Assembly (NCBI GenBank): GCA_964373815.1
Contig: CAYJWI010000027.1
Span: 1-11,917 of the forward strand
DNA: 11,917 nucleotides
Direction of reading: 5' to 3'
DNA from: UBA10205 sp964373815
GTDB taxonomy: Archaea; Iainarchaeota; Iainarchaeia; Iainarchaeales; Iainarchaeaceae
In this document: piece by piece, positions 1 to 6,304 of the stretch
Layout: each line of letters opens with the position of its first letter
How positions within the stretch are numbered: position 1 is the first letter of the stretch
Translations under genes and position numbers: made by a program
The notes under the pieces: model-generated
Database searches by the model: none
What the model was told of the DNA's origin: nothing
Seen by the model: only the letters and a program-made list of their open reading frames with translations

Positions 1-41
1 TACAAAAATATATAAAAATGTATACTGATGCATTTTCCGGG
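1..41. promoter_or_regulatory. AT-rich left edge, possible promoter for a gene outside the window
   Basis: This stretch holds a TATA-like tract around 7-18 that reads as a TATA box in either direction. No ORF can be followed leftwards because the window ends. It may be the promoter of a leftward gene lying outside, but this is a guess from base composition only. Confidence 0.25.
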
Positions 42-94
42 CAGAATACAAAAGGTATGCTTGGGCTTTTGCACAGTTCAATAATATATAAACC
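42..94 (+). repeat. 53-bp direct repeat, left copy (contains a TATA promoter)
   Basis: This 53-bp segment recurs at 790-842 with only two adjacent mismatches (TT at 61-62 versus CA at 809-810), so 51 of 53 bases agree. It carries the motif GGTATGC at 54-60 and a TATA box around 83-92. The right copy drives sec61-beta. The left copy points rightwards into the 3' end of the toxin gene, where no convincing gene follows; there is only a 28-codon ORF starting at 102. The two copies bracket the toxin-antitoxin operon, with an offset of 748 bp. Confidence 0.9.
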
Positions 95-175
95 TTTTCG
101 TATGAAAAACCCAATAAATTTCACGGTAAAGTTAGCGTTTGGCTTTATGTCTGTTAACTTTAATTTGTCTGGCCA

Positions 176-457
176 TCATCTCTCATAAACATTGTCGTGG
201 TGGTCGAAGTCAGTGAATAGTATGTGCCTATTTTTCCTGTCGACCTTGAACGTGAGCACGAAGCTCTTGTCAATGTGAACGCGCTTCTGGCCGCTCATTT
301 CATGTCGAAGGTTCTTGAAGTGCTCGATTGTGAACTCGTCCGAGTTGATTATCTGCTTTATCTTCTTGTAGAGTATTTCAGCTCTGTTAGGGTCTTTTCT
401 CCGCAGCTTTTGCACAATGTCCTTTAGCTTGTCGGAAAGCTCATAGTCAAACGGCAT
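176..457 (-). CDS. RelE/ParE-family mRNA interferase toxin
   Basis: This 93-residue basic protein is predicted to be the toxin of a type II toxin-antitoxin pair: an mRNA-cleaving RelE-like endoribonuclease acting on translating ribosomes. The family pattern is visible: an N-terminal helical region rich in Lys, Arg and Glu, then the strand block with 'GQKRVHID' and 'FVLTFKV', and the C-terminal 'FDHHDNVY' typical of archaeal RelE-like toxins. It is the second gene of the operon. The antitoxin stop TGA lies inside a GTGA at 463-466. A gene finder may start at that GTG (466), but GTGA five bases before ATG 457 fits a Shine-Dalgarno element, so ATG is preferred. The substrate and mode of cleavage are inferred from the family only. 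Confidence 0.85.
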   Translation of the reverse strand: MPFDYELSDKLKDIVQKLRRKDPNRAEILYKKIKQIINSDEFTIEHFKNLRHEMSGQKRVHIDKSFVLTFKVDRKNRHILFTDFDHHDNVYER

Positions 458-462
458 TAAAT

Positions 463-714
463 TCACTTTCCGAAAAGTTCATCCAGTTGTTTGGTGCTCA
501 TGCTCCGCAAACCGTGTTTTTTGTAATGCTCTTCCTCGATTTTGAGAATCTTCTTGATGTAGGAGTCCTTTACTTTAAGTTCCACCTCTTCTGGCCCGTA
601 AATTTCAATAAATTTGTTCAAGGCCTCGCTCTTGTCCTTGAGGCCATGCTTGGCCTTGACAACACCCAGAACCCTGTTGCTGTAATCCGAAAGTATTACC
701 CTTGCATCGACCAT
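463..714 (-). CDS. DUF2683-like antitoxin (ribbon-helix-helix type) of the RelE pair
   Basis: This 83-residue protein begins 'MVDARVILSDYSNRVL' and continues 'GLKDKSEALNKFIEIYG', the pattern of archaeal DUF2683-like proteins found next to RelE toxins. A short N-terminal strand followed by two helices suggests a ribbon-helix-helix DNA-binding domain; the charged C-terminal half would wrap the toxin. An upstream in-frame ATG exists at 744, but GAGGTG (720-725) sits five bases before ATG 714, and a TATA-like box at 748-757 places the transcript start near 727, so 714 is the better start. The stop overlaps the Shine-Dalgarno of the toxin gene, implying coupled translation. Autoregulation is likely because three GTATGC motifs lie across its promoter. 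Confidence 0.8.
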   Translation of the reverse strand: MVDARVILSDYSNRVLGVVKAKHGLKDKSEALNKFIEIYGPEEVELKVKDSYIKKILKIEEEHYKKHGLRSMSTKQLDELFGK

Positions 715-742
715 GTATGCACCTCGTATGCATATGGTATGC
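715..742. promoter_or_regulatory. Three GTATGC repeats at 11-bp spacing: probable antitoxin operator
   Basis: GTATGC occurs at 715-720, 726-731 and 737-742, each exactly 11 bp from the next, so all face the same side of the helix. The array runs from the antitoxin start codon to just inside its TATA-like box, covering the expected transcript start. Ribbon-helix-helix antitoxins commonly bind short iterated sites and repress their own operon. The same motif occurs in both copies of the flanking 53-bp repeat (55-60 and 803-808). Confidence 0.65.
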
Positions 743-747
743 ATTCC

Positions 748-757
748 TATTAAAAAG
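748..757 (-). promoter_or_regulatory. TATA-like box of the antitoxin-toxin operon
   Basis: The minus strand reads CTTTTTAATA here. Transcription would begin about 25 nt downstream, near 727, leaving a leader of about 13 nt that contains the GAGGTG ribosome site. Confidence 0.5.
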
Positions 758-789
758 GCTTTCCGACAGGCTAACCGCCAGGTTGGTTA

Positions 790-842
790 CAGAATACAAA
801 AGGTATGCCAGGGCTTTTGCACAGTTCAATAATATATAAACC
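790..842 (+). repeat. 53-bp direct repeat, right copy; promoter of sec61-beta
   Basis: This is the second copy of the 53-bp repeat (51 of 53 bases as in 42-94). Its TATA box (about 831-840) predicts a transcript start near 862, giving sec61-beta a leader of about 12 nt. The GGTATGC motif at 802-808 lies about 23 bp upstream of the TATA box and 66 bp (six 11-bp steps) from the nearest operator repeat of the antitoxin gene. Confidence 0.85.
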
Positions 843-873
843 CTTTCCCTATAAGTTATTGCTTAGTGGTTTG

Positions 874-1041
874 ATGAAGTTTAACACTATAAGCGGAAGC
901 GACTCTGGGCCAAGCTCTTCTATTGGCATACTGCGCTTCTTTGATGCCGACAGCGGGGGGCCGAAGATAACCCCGGAATTCGTCATCGGCGTAGCTGTGG
1001 TCTTTACCGTGGCCGTCGCGCTTTACCATTTCTTCACATAA
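874..1041 (+). CDS. Preprotein translocase subunit Sec61-beta (SecG homologue)
   Basis: This 55-residue protein is the small tail-anchored subunit of the archaeal Sec61/SecYEG channel, which moves secreted and membrane proteins across the cytoplasmic membrane. The N-terminal half is polar and cytosolic with Gly/Ser-rich stretches. The family's 'GPKITPEFVIG' motif lies at about residues 29-39, directly before one membrane helix (about 36-53). The length is typical for archaeal Sec61-beta. The reading frame is open upstream to 805, but that ATG lies before the promoter TATA box, so ATG 874 is the start. Deoxyhypusine synthase follows after 41 nt on the same strand, so the two may share a transcript. 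Confidence 0.88.
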   Translation: MKFNTISGSDSGPSSSIGILRFFDADSGGPKITPEFVIGVAVVFTVAVALYHFFT

Positions 1042-1082
1042 ATCCCGTTTAGCCTAGCCGCTAATTTTCAAGGCGCTTTTAT

Positions 1083-2069
1083 ATGAAAAACCGGCAATCC
1101 ATTGCAAGGAAGAACATCCTGCGCGAAAGCGGGGATGTGAAAGGCCAAGCCATCCGCGGCTATGATTTCAACAAAGGCGTGAATTACCCTGAAATAGTGA
1201 AAAGCTTTGCAGCCACAGGCTACCAGGCCACCCACCTTTCAAGGGCGATTGAAATCACGAACCGCATGCTCTCCGAAAAAGCTACCATTTTCCTCGGCTA
1301 CACTTCGAACATGGTCTCTTCAGGCCTGCGCGACATTTTCCGCTACCTTGTGCAGCACAAGAAAGTGCAGGTAGTGGTCACAACCGCGGGGGGCGTGGAA
1401 GAGGACATAATAAAGTGCCTCGGTGATTTCATCCTCGGCGATTTCCGCGCCTCGGGCAAGGATTTGCGCAAGAAGGGCATCAATCGGATTGGGAACATTT
1501 TCGTCCCGAATTCGAGGTATGTGCGCTTCGAGCAATTCTTCCAGCCAATCCTCGAGGAACTCTACCAGGGGCAGCTCAAGACAGGAAAGCCGATTGCGGT
1601 TTCGGATTTGGTCTGGCGCCTCGGAGAAAAGATAAATGATGAAAGGAGCATATGCTACTGGGCTTGGAAGAACCAGATACGCATCTACTGCCCTGCGCTA
1701 ACCGACGGCGCTTTGGGCGACAACATTTATTTCTTCAAGTACCAGCGCCCGGATTTTGCTGTTGACATAGCCGAAGACGCGCTCCGCCTTAACGACACAA
1801 CAATTGACCAGGACAAGACCGGTCTCATGATACTCGGCTCCGGGGTTGTGAAGCATTCCATTTTGAATGCCAACATGTTCCGCAACGGCTGCGATTTCGC
1901 GGTCTACATCAACAATGCGCAGGAATTCGACGGCTCAGATGCAGGCGCGCTTCCCGAAGAGGCCGTTTCATGGGGAAAAATCCTCCCAGAGGCGAGCTCG
2001 ATAAAAGTTTTCGGCGATGCGACGATACTCTTCCCGATTCTTGTGGCGGAGACGTTTGCGAAGAGGTAG
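1083..2069 (+). CDS. dys: Deoxyhypusine synthase
   Basis: This 328-residue enzyme transfers the aminobutyl group of spermidine, in an NAD-dependent reaction, onto a lysine of translation factor aIF5A, the step that makes deoxyhypusine. Recognisable family blocks are 'TSNMVSSGLRD' (about residues 74-84) and 'TTAGGVEEDI' (about 100-109) near the NAD site, 'CPALTDGALGD' in the middle, and the C-terminal 'FDGSDAGALPEEAVSWGK'. The last lysine, at residue 299, corresponds to the lysine that forms the enzyme-substrate imine. The C-terminus 'FPILVAETFA' is also typical, and the length fits full-size archaeal homologues. ATG 1083 has only a weak AAGG upstream. The gene converges on the wHTH regulator, with 7 nt between them. 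Confidence 0.95.
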   Translation: MKNRQSIARKNILRESGDVKGQAIRGYDFNKGVNYPEIVKSFAATGYQATHLSRAIEITNRMLSEKATIFLGYTSNMVSSGLRDIFRYLVQHKKVQVVVTTAGGVEEDIIKCLGDFILGDFRASGKDLRKKGINRIGNIFVPNSRYVRFEQFFQPILEELYQGQLKTGKPIAVSDLVWRLGEKINDERSICYWAWKNQIRIYCPALTDGALGDNIYFFKYQRPDFAVDIAEDALRLNDTTIDQDKTGLMILGSGVVKHSILNANMFRNGCDFAVYINNAQEFDGSDAGALPEEAVSWGKILPEASSIKVFGDATILFPILVAETFAKR

Positions 2070-2076
2070 TTTGCTT

Positions 2077-2388
2077 TCAAACTGTCGCCAGAATTTTCTT
2101 CGGTGCCGTTTCCTCAATCATCCGCATTTCAAACTTAAGGATGTCCTTTACAAGCGTGCTGTTCCTGTTAAGGGTGTAGAGTTTTGTCCTGCCTATTTGT
2201 TTGGTGACTTTGGCAAGGCCAAGCCCCTCGACCTTTGGCCAATGAATGAAAAATGCCCCCTTGCTAATGCCGGAGAGTTCCTGTATTTCCTTCTTGGAAT
2301 AATCCTCCCAGATGTTGTCTATCAGCACGTCAAGTATCTTTACAAAGGGAGTCCCGCCGAAGAACTTCACTAAATTTGACTCGTCCAT
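2077..2388 (-). CDS. Winged-helix transcriptional regulator
   Basis: This roughly 103-residue protein resembles small archaeal winged-helix regulators. After an N-terminal segment with 'FFGGTPFVKILDVLIDN' comes a helix-turn-helix ('SKKEIQELSGISKGAFFIHW'), then a wing ending in 'GRTKLYTLNRNS', and a C-terminal helix that could dimerise. ATG codons occur at 2397 and 2388. The TATA element centred near 2415 predicts transcription starting at about 2390, which favours a near-leaderless start at 2388. It diverges from the gene at 2443 and shares with it a 25-bp imperfect palindrome, so it probably regulates itself and that neighbour. Its ligand or signal cannot be read from the sequence. Confidence 0.8.
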   Translation of the reverse strand: MDESNLVKFFGGTPFVKILDVLIDNIWEDYSKKEIQELSGISKGAFFIHWPKVEGLGLAKVTKQIGRTKLYTLNRNSTLVKDILKFEMRMIEETAPKKILATV

Positions 2389-2402
2389 ACAAAACATACA
2401 GT

Positions 2403-2427
2403 GGTATTAAGTATATAAATTTATACC
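2403..2427. promoter_or_regulatory. Palindromic shared TATA/operator between divergent genes
   Basis: GGTAT at 2403-2407 and ATACC at 2423-2427 bound a 25-bp imperfect palindrome centred on the TATA tract at 2411-2420. The same tract can serve both directions: about 25 nt away lie ATG 2443 (+ strand) and ATG 2388 (- strand), so both transcripts would be almost leaderless. A regulator bound here would block both promoters. The adjacent winged-helix protein is the obvious candidate. Confidence 0.6.
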
Positions 2428-2442
2428 TGTAAGTATTTCTAT

Positions 2443-2712
2443 ATGGACTTGGAATTGATAAAGGCCAAAATCCTTTTCAAGCTCGCGAGGCGCAGGAACT
2501 GGGGTGGCTCGCATACAGCTTTTGATAATTTGAAGAAAGGTTTTAAGCCGCATGAGAACGAGTTTGTTGCCAAGGCCGCATCAGAATTGATTAAGGAGAA
2601 CCTGCTCTTCAAAAAGCCAGCTGGCTATGGTTTGCACGTCTCACTCAACCATGAGCGTGCTAGGGAAATAAAAGAAAGAATAAACAAGTTGCTTGGGGTA
2701 AAAATAGACTGA
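2443..2712 (+). CDS. Small conserved archaeal protein, probable winged-helix fold
   Basis: This 89-residue protein begins 'MDLELIKAKILFKLARR', followed by 'GGSHTAFDNLKKGFK' and, after a helical stretch, 'ELIKENLLFKKPAGYGLHVSLN'. The pattern of helices followed by a beta-hairpin ending in a 'GLHVSLN' strand resembles a conserved family of small archaeal winged-helix proteins of unknown function. It is Lys/Arg-rich and has no membrane segment. A DNA- or RNA-binding role is an inference from the fold. The promoter geometry predicts a leaderless transcript starting at or just before ATG 2443. It diverges from a winged-helix regulator and converges with the GNAT gene. Confidence 0.72.
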   Translation: MDLELIKAKILFKLARRRNWGGSHTAFDNLKKGFKPHENEFVAKAASELIKENLLFKKPAGYGLHVSLNHERAREIKERINKLLGVKID

Positions 2713-2716
2713 TTGC

Positions 2717-2729
2717 TTATTTTTGTTTT
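2717..2729 (+). terminator. T-rich terminator after the small wHTH-like gene
   Basis: A T-rich tract with runs of five and four T lies just after the stop at 2712. Archaeal termination commonly occurs at such tracts. The 9-mer CTGATTGCT is repeated on both sides (2709-2717 and 2733-2741), overlapping the stop codons of the two convergent genes. Confidence 0.45.
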
Positions 2730-2739
2730 AAGCTGATTG

Positions 2740-3282
2740 CTAAATTTCTGTAACCGGGTTTTCGCATCCGTACACTTTGAGGTGTATTTCCCTGCGTATT
2801 TGCTCAAATTCCTTTGGGGCAAGGATTCCTGGCTGGCTCATTATGCTCATGCGGAGGGGCTTTTGCCCCTCGCTGTACGCCGGCTGTATGTACTCGTACG
2901 GGTTTAGCCGAAAGCCCGCGTGCTGGTAAAACTTCATCCTCCTTTTGCCAGCTTTATTTGACAGAGGGTATGTTTCGAGCAGCAGGGTTTTTTTTGCCGA
3001 TTCAATGAACCCTTTGAGTATTTTCGAGCCAATCCCGAGGCCGCGCATAGATTCCTTGACCGCAAGGTGCTCTATGAAAACGAAGTTCTCGAACTCCCAC
3101 GCTGCGAGGAGCGCCACGACTTCCCCATCTTTTGATATTGCATAAAATGAATAATTCGGGAGCCTCATGGCCTGTGACTGCTTTTCAGTGGGCCTTTGCT
3201 CGTTTTTGGGGATTGACTCTTGGTAAATTTTCCAGGCCTCGACAAGGGGTTTTGAATCGAGGCTGAGTTTTGAGAGTTCCAT
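2740..3282 (-). CDS. GNAT-family N-acetyltransferase
   Basis: This 180-residue protein has the acetyl-CoA-binding signature of GNAT enzymes: 'EHLAVKESMRGLGIGSKIL', with R-G-L-G-I-G at about residues 80-85, preceded by strands 'SFYAISKDGEVVALLAAWEF' and followed by 'KFYQHAGFRLNPYEYIQPAY'. It probably transfers an acetyl group from acetyl-CoA to an amine, but the acceptor cannot be told. The ileS stop lies within GTGA (3288-3291), which sits five bases before ATG 3282. That GTG has been read here as a Shine-Dalgarno element rather than as a start, which argues for translational coupling to ileS. A role in modifying ribosomal or translation proteins is possible but unproven. Confidence 0.85.
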   Translation of the reverse strand: MELSKLSLDSKPLVEAWKIYQESIPKNEQRPTEKQSQAMRLPNYSFYAISKDGEVVALLAAWEFENFVFIEHLAVKESMRGLGIGSKILKGFIESAKKTLLLETYPLSNKAGKRRMKFYQHAGFRLNPYEYIQPAYSEGQKPLRMSIMSQPGILAPKEFEQIRREIHLKVYGCENPVTEI

Positions 3283-3287
3283 TTTTT

Positions 3288-6125
3288 TCACTTTCTAAGT
3301 TTTATGTAAAACTCGCGCCCGAGCACCTTTTCCATTTTTCCAGGTGCCTCGACGATTTTCGTGTTCGTGCCCTCCTCTATACCCTTTTTGTATTTTTCCA
3401 GGAATGCCTTGTCGCTGGAGTCCATTTCAATTCCAACCCTCTCGCCCGGGCTTAGCTTTGCCTGCTTGCGCAAATCCTGTATTCTCCTGCGAAGCTCCAT
3501 CAGTTCCCATTCTTCCTTGAGCTCTGCATCTGCGTCCTTGTTGAGGAAAATTTTTCCGCCGGCGAATTCCTTTGAAGCGTAATTCCCTTTAGGCTCCTGC
3601 TGCTGCACTGTAAACTTTTTCACATTCACTGCATCAGCAATTATGCTCTGCGTGTTCGCGAACCCGCCTTTCTTCCCGGCGAAGACAAGTTCCTTGAGCG
3701 GCCAGCGCAGCCTCAATTGCTCGGCTTCGCGGATGTTCAGCACTTCCTGTATGAGCTGCTTTGCCTTCTCCATTTCCTCCTCGAGCCTTGAATCAATGTT
3801 CTTTTTATCAGCTTCGGGCAGCTCTGTGAGGTGCACTGATTCTTCCTCCCCGTTCCCGTGCATGTAGACGTATTCGCAGATGTGCGGGGTTATCGGGCAA
3901 AGAAGCCTGGCGAGGCAGGAGAAGCAGTAGCTGAAAACCGAGGAGAGCCTTTGCTTGTCGCTCTTTGCCCTCTCCCGCACCATCTTGATGTATGTCCTGC
4001 TGAATTCCTCGAGCACGAAGTATTCAATTAGCATCGCTGCCTTCGAGTAATTGTACGAATTGTAGTTCTCCGTCACTTCTTTTACAAGCGAGTTGAGCTT
4101 GCTTATTATCCACCGATCCTCCGCTTCGAGGCTTTTGGTGCTTATTTTGTCTTTCTTGAAGTCTATGTCGAGGTATGTGAAGCCGTAGTTGAAGCTGTTC
4201 CATAGCGTGTTGAAGAAGCGCGCGATGTCCTTGAACTCTTCCCAGTCGAAGAGCATGTCCTCGCCGCTGAATTCCTTTGTGAGGTAGAAGCGCAGGTAGT
4301 CGCGGTTGTACTTCTGTATCACTTCCTGCGGCGAAACGATGTTGCCGGAGCTTTTAGACATTTTTGTCTTGCTAATGTCAAGCACCAGGCCGTGCATTGC
4401 AATCGCCTTGAACGGCTTGTCATCAAAGCAGATTGTGCTCGTGATGAGCTGCGAGTTCCACCATCCGCGTATCTGGTCCTTGCCCTCGATGTTAATGTCT
4501 GCGGGCCAGTATTTGTTGAATTTTTCCTTGCTTGAAGGATAGCCGATAGAGCCCCAGCTCGTAACCCCTGAATCGAACCAGACATCGAGAACTTCGCTCA
4601 CCCTCCTGAAAGTCCCTGCGCACTTGCACTTCCACTGCGCCTTGTCTATCCATGGCTTGTGCAAATCCTCTATTTTGCCCTTGTAAAACTTGCCGAGTTC
4701 TTTTGCCGAGCCGACGACAACCTTGCTCTCGCATCCTGAACAAATCCATATCGGCAGCGGTGTTCCCCAGTACCTCTGCCTCGAAACCGGCCAGTCGCCG
4801 AGGCTCTCGAGCCAGTTGCGGAACCTGTCCTTTCCCCATTCTGGGTGCCATTCCACTTCCTCATTTAGCTTTAGCATCCTCTCGCGTATTGCAGTCACTT
4901 TGAAAAACCACTGCGAGGTCGAAACCATCAGCAGGGGGCTTTTGCATCTCCAGCAGACAGGGTAATCATGCGTGTAATCATGCTTGTAAACCAGGCTTCC
5001 CATTTCCTCGAGGTCCTCTATTATTTCTGCATCCACAATCCTTGCCTTTTTCCCGGCATACTTCCCCGCTCCCTTTTCAAGTATCCCGTCAATCCCCACA
5101 ATGCTAACAACCGGAAGGCCAGCCTTTGTTCCTGCATCGAAGTCCTCCTTTCCGCAGCCGGGCGCCGTGTGCACAAGCCCTGTGCCGTCCTCGAGGTTGA
5201 CGTACCTATCGTTTAGAATCACGCGGTAAGCCTTCTCGAGTTTTGGGAGGGAGAGGTTTTTTGCGAGCGGGGATTCGTACTCAACTCCCTCGAGCTGCTT
5301 TCCTTTCAGTTCTTTTTTTACCGTGTACCCAGCTTCAACAGCGTCCATGAGTTTTTGCAGCCTCTCTTTTGCGACAATCCAAGTTTCCCCCCCGACTTCA
5401 GCCTCGGCATAGTCATACTTGGGGTGAACCATAACTCCCGTGTTGCTCGGAAGGGTCCAGGGGGTGGTTGTCCATATTATGAGGTGCTTGTTCTCGCTTC
5501 CCCTCACCTTGAATTTTACGTAAATGGATTTGTCAGTCTGCTTTACATACTCTATTTCATTGTAGGCAACCGCGGTTTCACAGTGCGGGCACACGTGCAC
5601 TGGGTATTTTCCCATGTAGAGCAGGCCTTTCTCTTCGGCGTTCTTGAATGTCCACCAGATTGCCTCGATGTACTCATTGTTGAGAGTGAGGTATGGGTTC
5701 TGCCAGTCCATCCACACCCCGAGGTTGTCGAACTCGCTGTTCATTATCCCTATGTATTCGGTCGCGAACTTGCGGCATTCCTTGACGAACTTGTCCACCC
5801 CGTATTTTTCTATCTCTGATTTTGCCATGAAGTTGAGCTTTTTCTCGACCTTGTTTTCTATCGGAAGGCCGTGCGTGTCATAGCCTGGCTGGTCCAGAAC
5901 GGAGTAGCCCTGCATCCTCTTCTGCCTGATCGTTATGTCTTTTACTATTTTGTTGAGCGCCGTGCCCATGTGGATGTTTCCGGAGGCATAGGGCGGGCCG
6001 TCCATCATGAAAAAGCCCTTGCCTTTAGGGTTGCGTTTGCGCGCCTTTTCCGCTATTTTTTTCTCTTTCCAAAAAGAGCGTACCTCTTCCTCTTTTGCAA
6101 GGCTGTAGGCTTCGACATTTTTCAT
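3288..6125 (-). CDS. ileS: Isoleucyl-tRNA synthetase
   Basis: This 945-residue class I synthetase attaches isoleucine to tRNA-Ile in the cytosol. Numbered from ATG 6125, the HIGH box is 'HMGT' at 52-55 in 'PPYASGNIHMGTALNK'. The CP1 editing domain, which hydrolyses mischarged valine, includes 'WTTTPWTLPSN' (218-228) and 'GTGLVHTAPGCG' (314-325). Cysteine pairs at 179/182, 391/394, 462/465 and 500/502 look like zinc knuckles. The IleRS-type 'IRGWWNSQ' block is at about 552-559 and KMSKS at 588-592. The C-terminal region is short, so the protein is somewhat smaller than archaeal IleRS enzymes of over 1,000 residues. A TTG at 6140 in frame is an alternative start; neither has a good ribosome site. 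A tRNA-Ile(UAU) gene lies directly upstream and a GNAT gene is coupled downstream. Confidence 0.96.
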   Translation of the reverse strand: MKNVEAYSLAKEEEVRSFWKEKKIAEKARKRNPKGKGFFMMDGPPYASGNIHMGTALNKIVKDITIRQKRMQGYSVLDQPGYDTHGLPIENKVEKKLNFMAKSEIEKYGVDKFVKECRKFATEYIGIMNSEFDNLGVWMDWQNPYLTLNNEYIEAIWWTFKNAEEKGLLYMGKYPVHVCPHCETAVAYNEIEYVKQTDKSIYVKFKVRGSENKHLIIWTTTPWTLPSNTGVMVHPKYDYAEAEVGGETWIVAKERLQKLMDAVEAGYTVKKELKGKQLEGVEYESPLAKNLSLPKLEKAYRVILNDRYVNLEDGTGLVHTAPGCGKEDFDAGTKAGLPVVSIVGIDGILEKGAGKYAGKKARIVDAEIIEDLEEMGSLVYKHDYTHDYPVCWRCKSPLLMVSTSQWFFKVTAIRERMLKLNEEVEWHPEWGKDRFRNWLESLGDWPVSRQRYWGTPLPIWICSGCESKVVVGSAKELGKFYKGKIEDLHKPWIDKAQWKCKCAGTFRRVSEVLDVWFDSGVTSWGSIGYPSSKEKFNKYWPADINIEGKDQIRGWWNSQLITSTICFDDKPFKAIAMHGLVLDISKTKMSKSSGNIVSPQEVIQKYNRDYLRFYLTKEFSGEDMLFDWEEFKDIARFFNTLWNSFNYGFTYLDIDFKKDKISTKSLEAEDRWIISKLNSLVKEVTENYNSYNYSKAAMLIEYFVLEEFSRTYIKMVRERAKSDKQRLSSVFSYCFSCLARLLCPITPHICEYVYMHGNGEEESVHLTELPEADKKNIDSRLEEEMEKAKQLIQEVLNIREAEQLRLRWPLKELVFAGKKGGFANTQSIIADAVNVKKFTVQQQEPKGNYASKEFAGGKIFLNKDADAELKEEWELMELRRRIQDLRKQAKLSPGERVGIEMDSSDKAFLEKYKKGIEEGTNTKIVEAPGKMEKVLGREFYIKLRK

Positions 6126-6187
6126 AAAATCCAGCTTCAAAGTTTTCCAAGATTTTTTTCGCGAGACTCATCCTCTTTCTTTTTGAT

Positions 6188-6229
6188 AAACCTTTTTCCT
6201 TTCTCTTCCAAAGAGAAAGAAAAAGGTTT
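6188..6229 (-). other. Long hairpin between tRNA-Ile and ileS
   Basis: Positions 6188-6207 pair with 6211-6229 to give a stem of 19 base pairs with one bulged C and a 3-base loop. On the transcribed strand the arm next to the tRNA is pyrimidine-rich with a T5 run. The base of the stem includes the complement of the tRNA discriminator base (6229), so folding would compete with the mature acceptor end. It could be a terminator, a processing signal or a leader for ileS. Confidence 0.6.
6211..6224 (-). terminator. T-rich tract after tRNA-Ile
   Basis: The minus strand reads TTTTTCTTTCTCTT immediately after the tRNA 3' end. Archaeal RNA polymerase terminates at T-rich tracts, so some transcripts may end here. 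Read-through would include ileS, which lacks an obvious strong promoter of its own. Confidence 0.45.
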
Positions 6230-6303
6230 GGGAGTAGGAGGATTCGAACCTCCGACACTTGGTGTATAAGACCAATGCTCTGACCAGGCTGAGCTATACT
6301 CCC
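6229..6303 (-). tRNA. tRNA-Ile (anticodon UAU)
   Basis: A full cloverleaf of 75 nt is visible on the minus strand. The 7-bp acceptor stem pairs GGGAGTA with TACTCCC, followed by discriminator A73. T8 and A9 precede a D-stem GCTC/GAGC. The anticodon stem TTGGT/ACCAA encloses the loop CTTATAC, so positions 34-36 are TAT, decoding AUA as isoleucine; A37 fits a t6A site. The T-arm is GGAGG, TTCGAAT, CCTCC. There is no intron, and CCA is not encoded. Most archaea read AUA with a CAU tRNA modified by TiaS, so UAU is unusual. The gene lies directly upstream of ileS. Confidence 0.95.
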
Positions 6304-6304
6304 A

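Noticed and set aside
102..188. 28-codon ORF after the left repeat promoter
   Set aside because: It is very short, overlaps the toxin 3' end, and has no recognisable features, so it was not called a gene; its first codons only resemble the deoxyhypusine synthase start.
5355..5819. 154-codon + strand ORF inside ileS
   Set aside because: It lies antisense to conserved IleRS sequence and has no promoter or recognisable domain.
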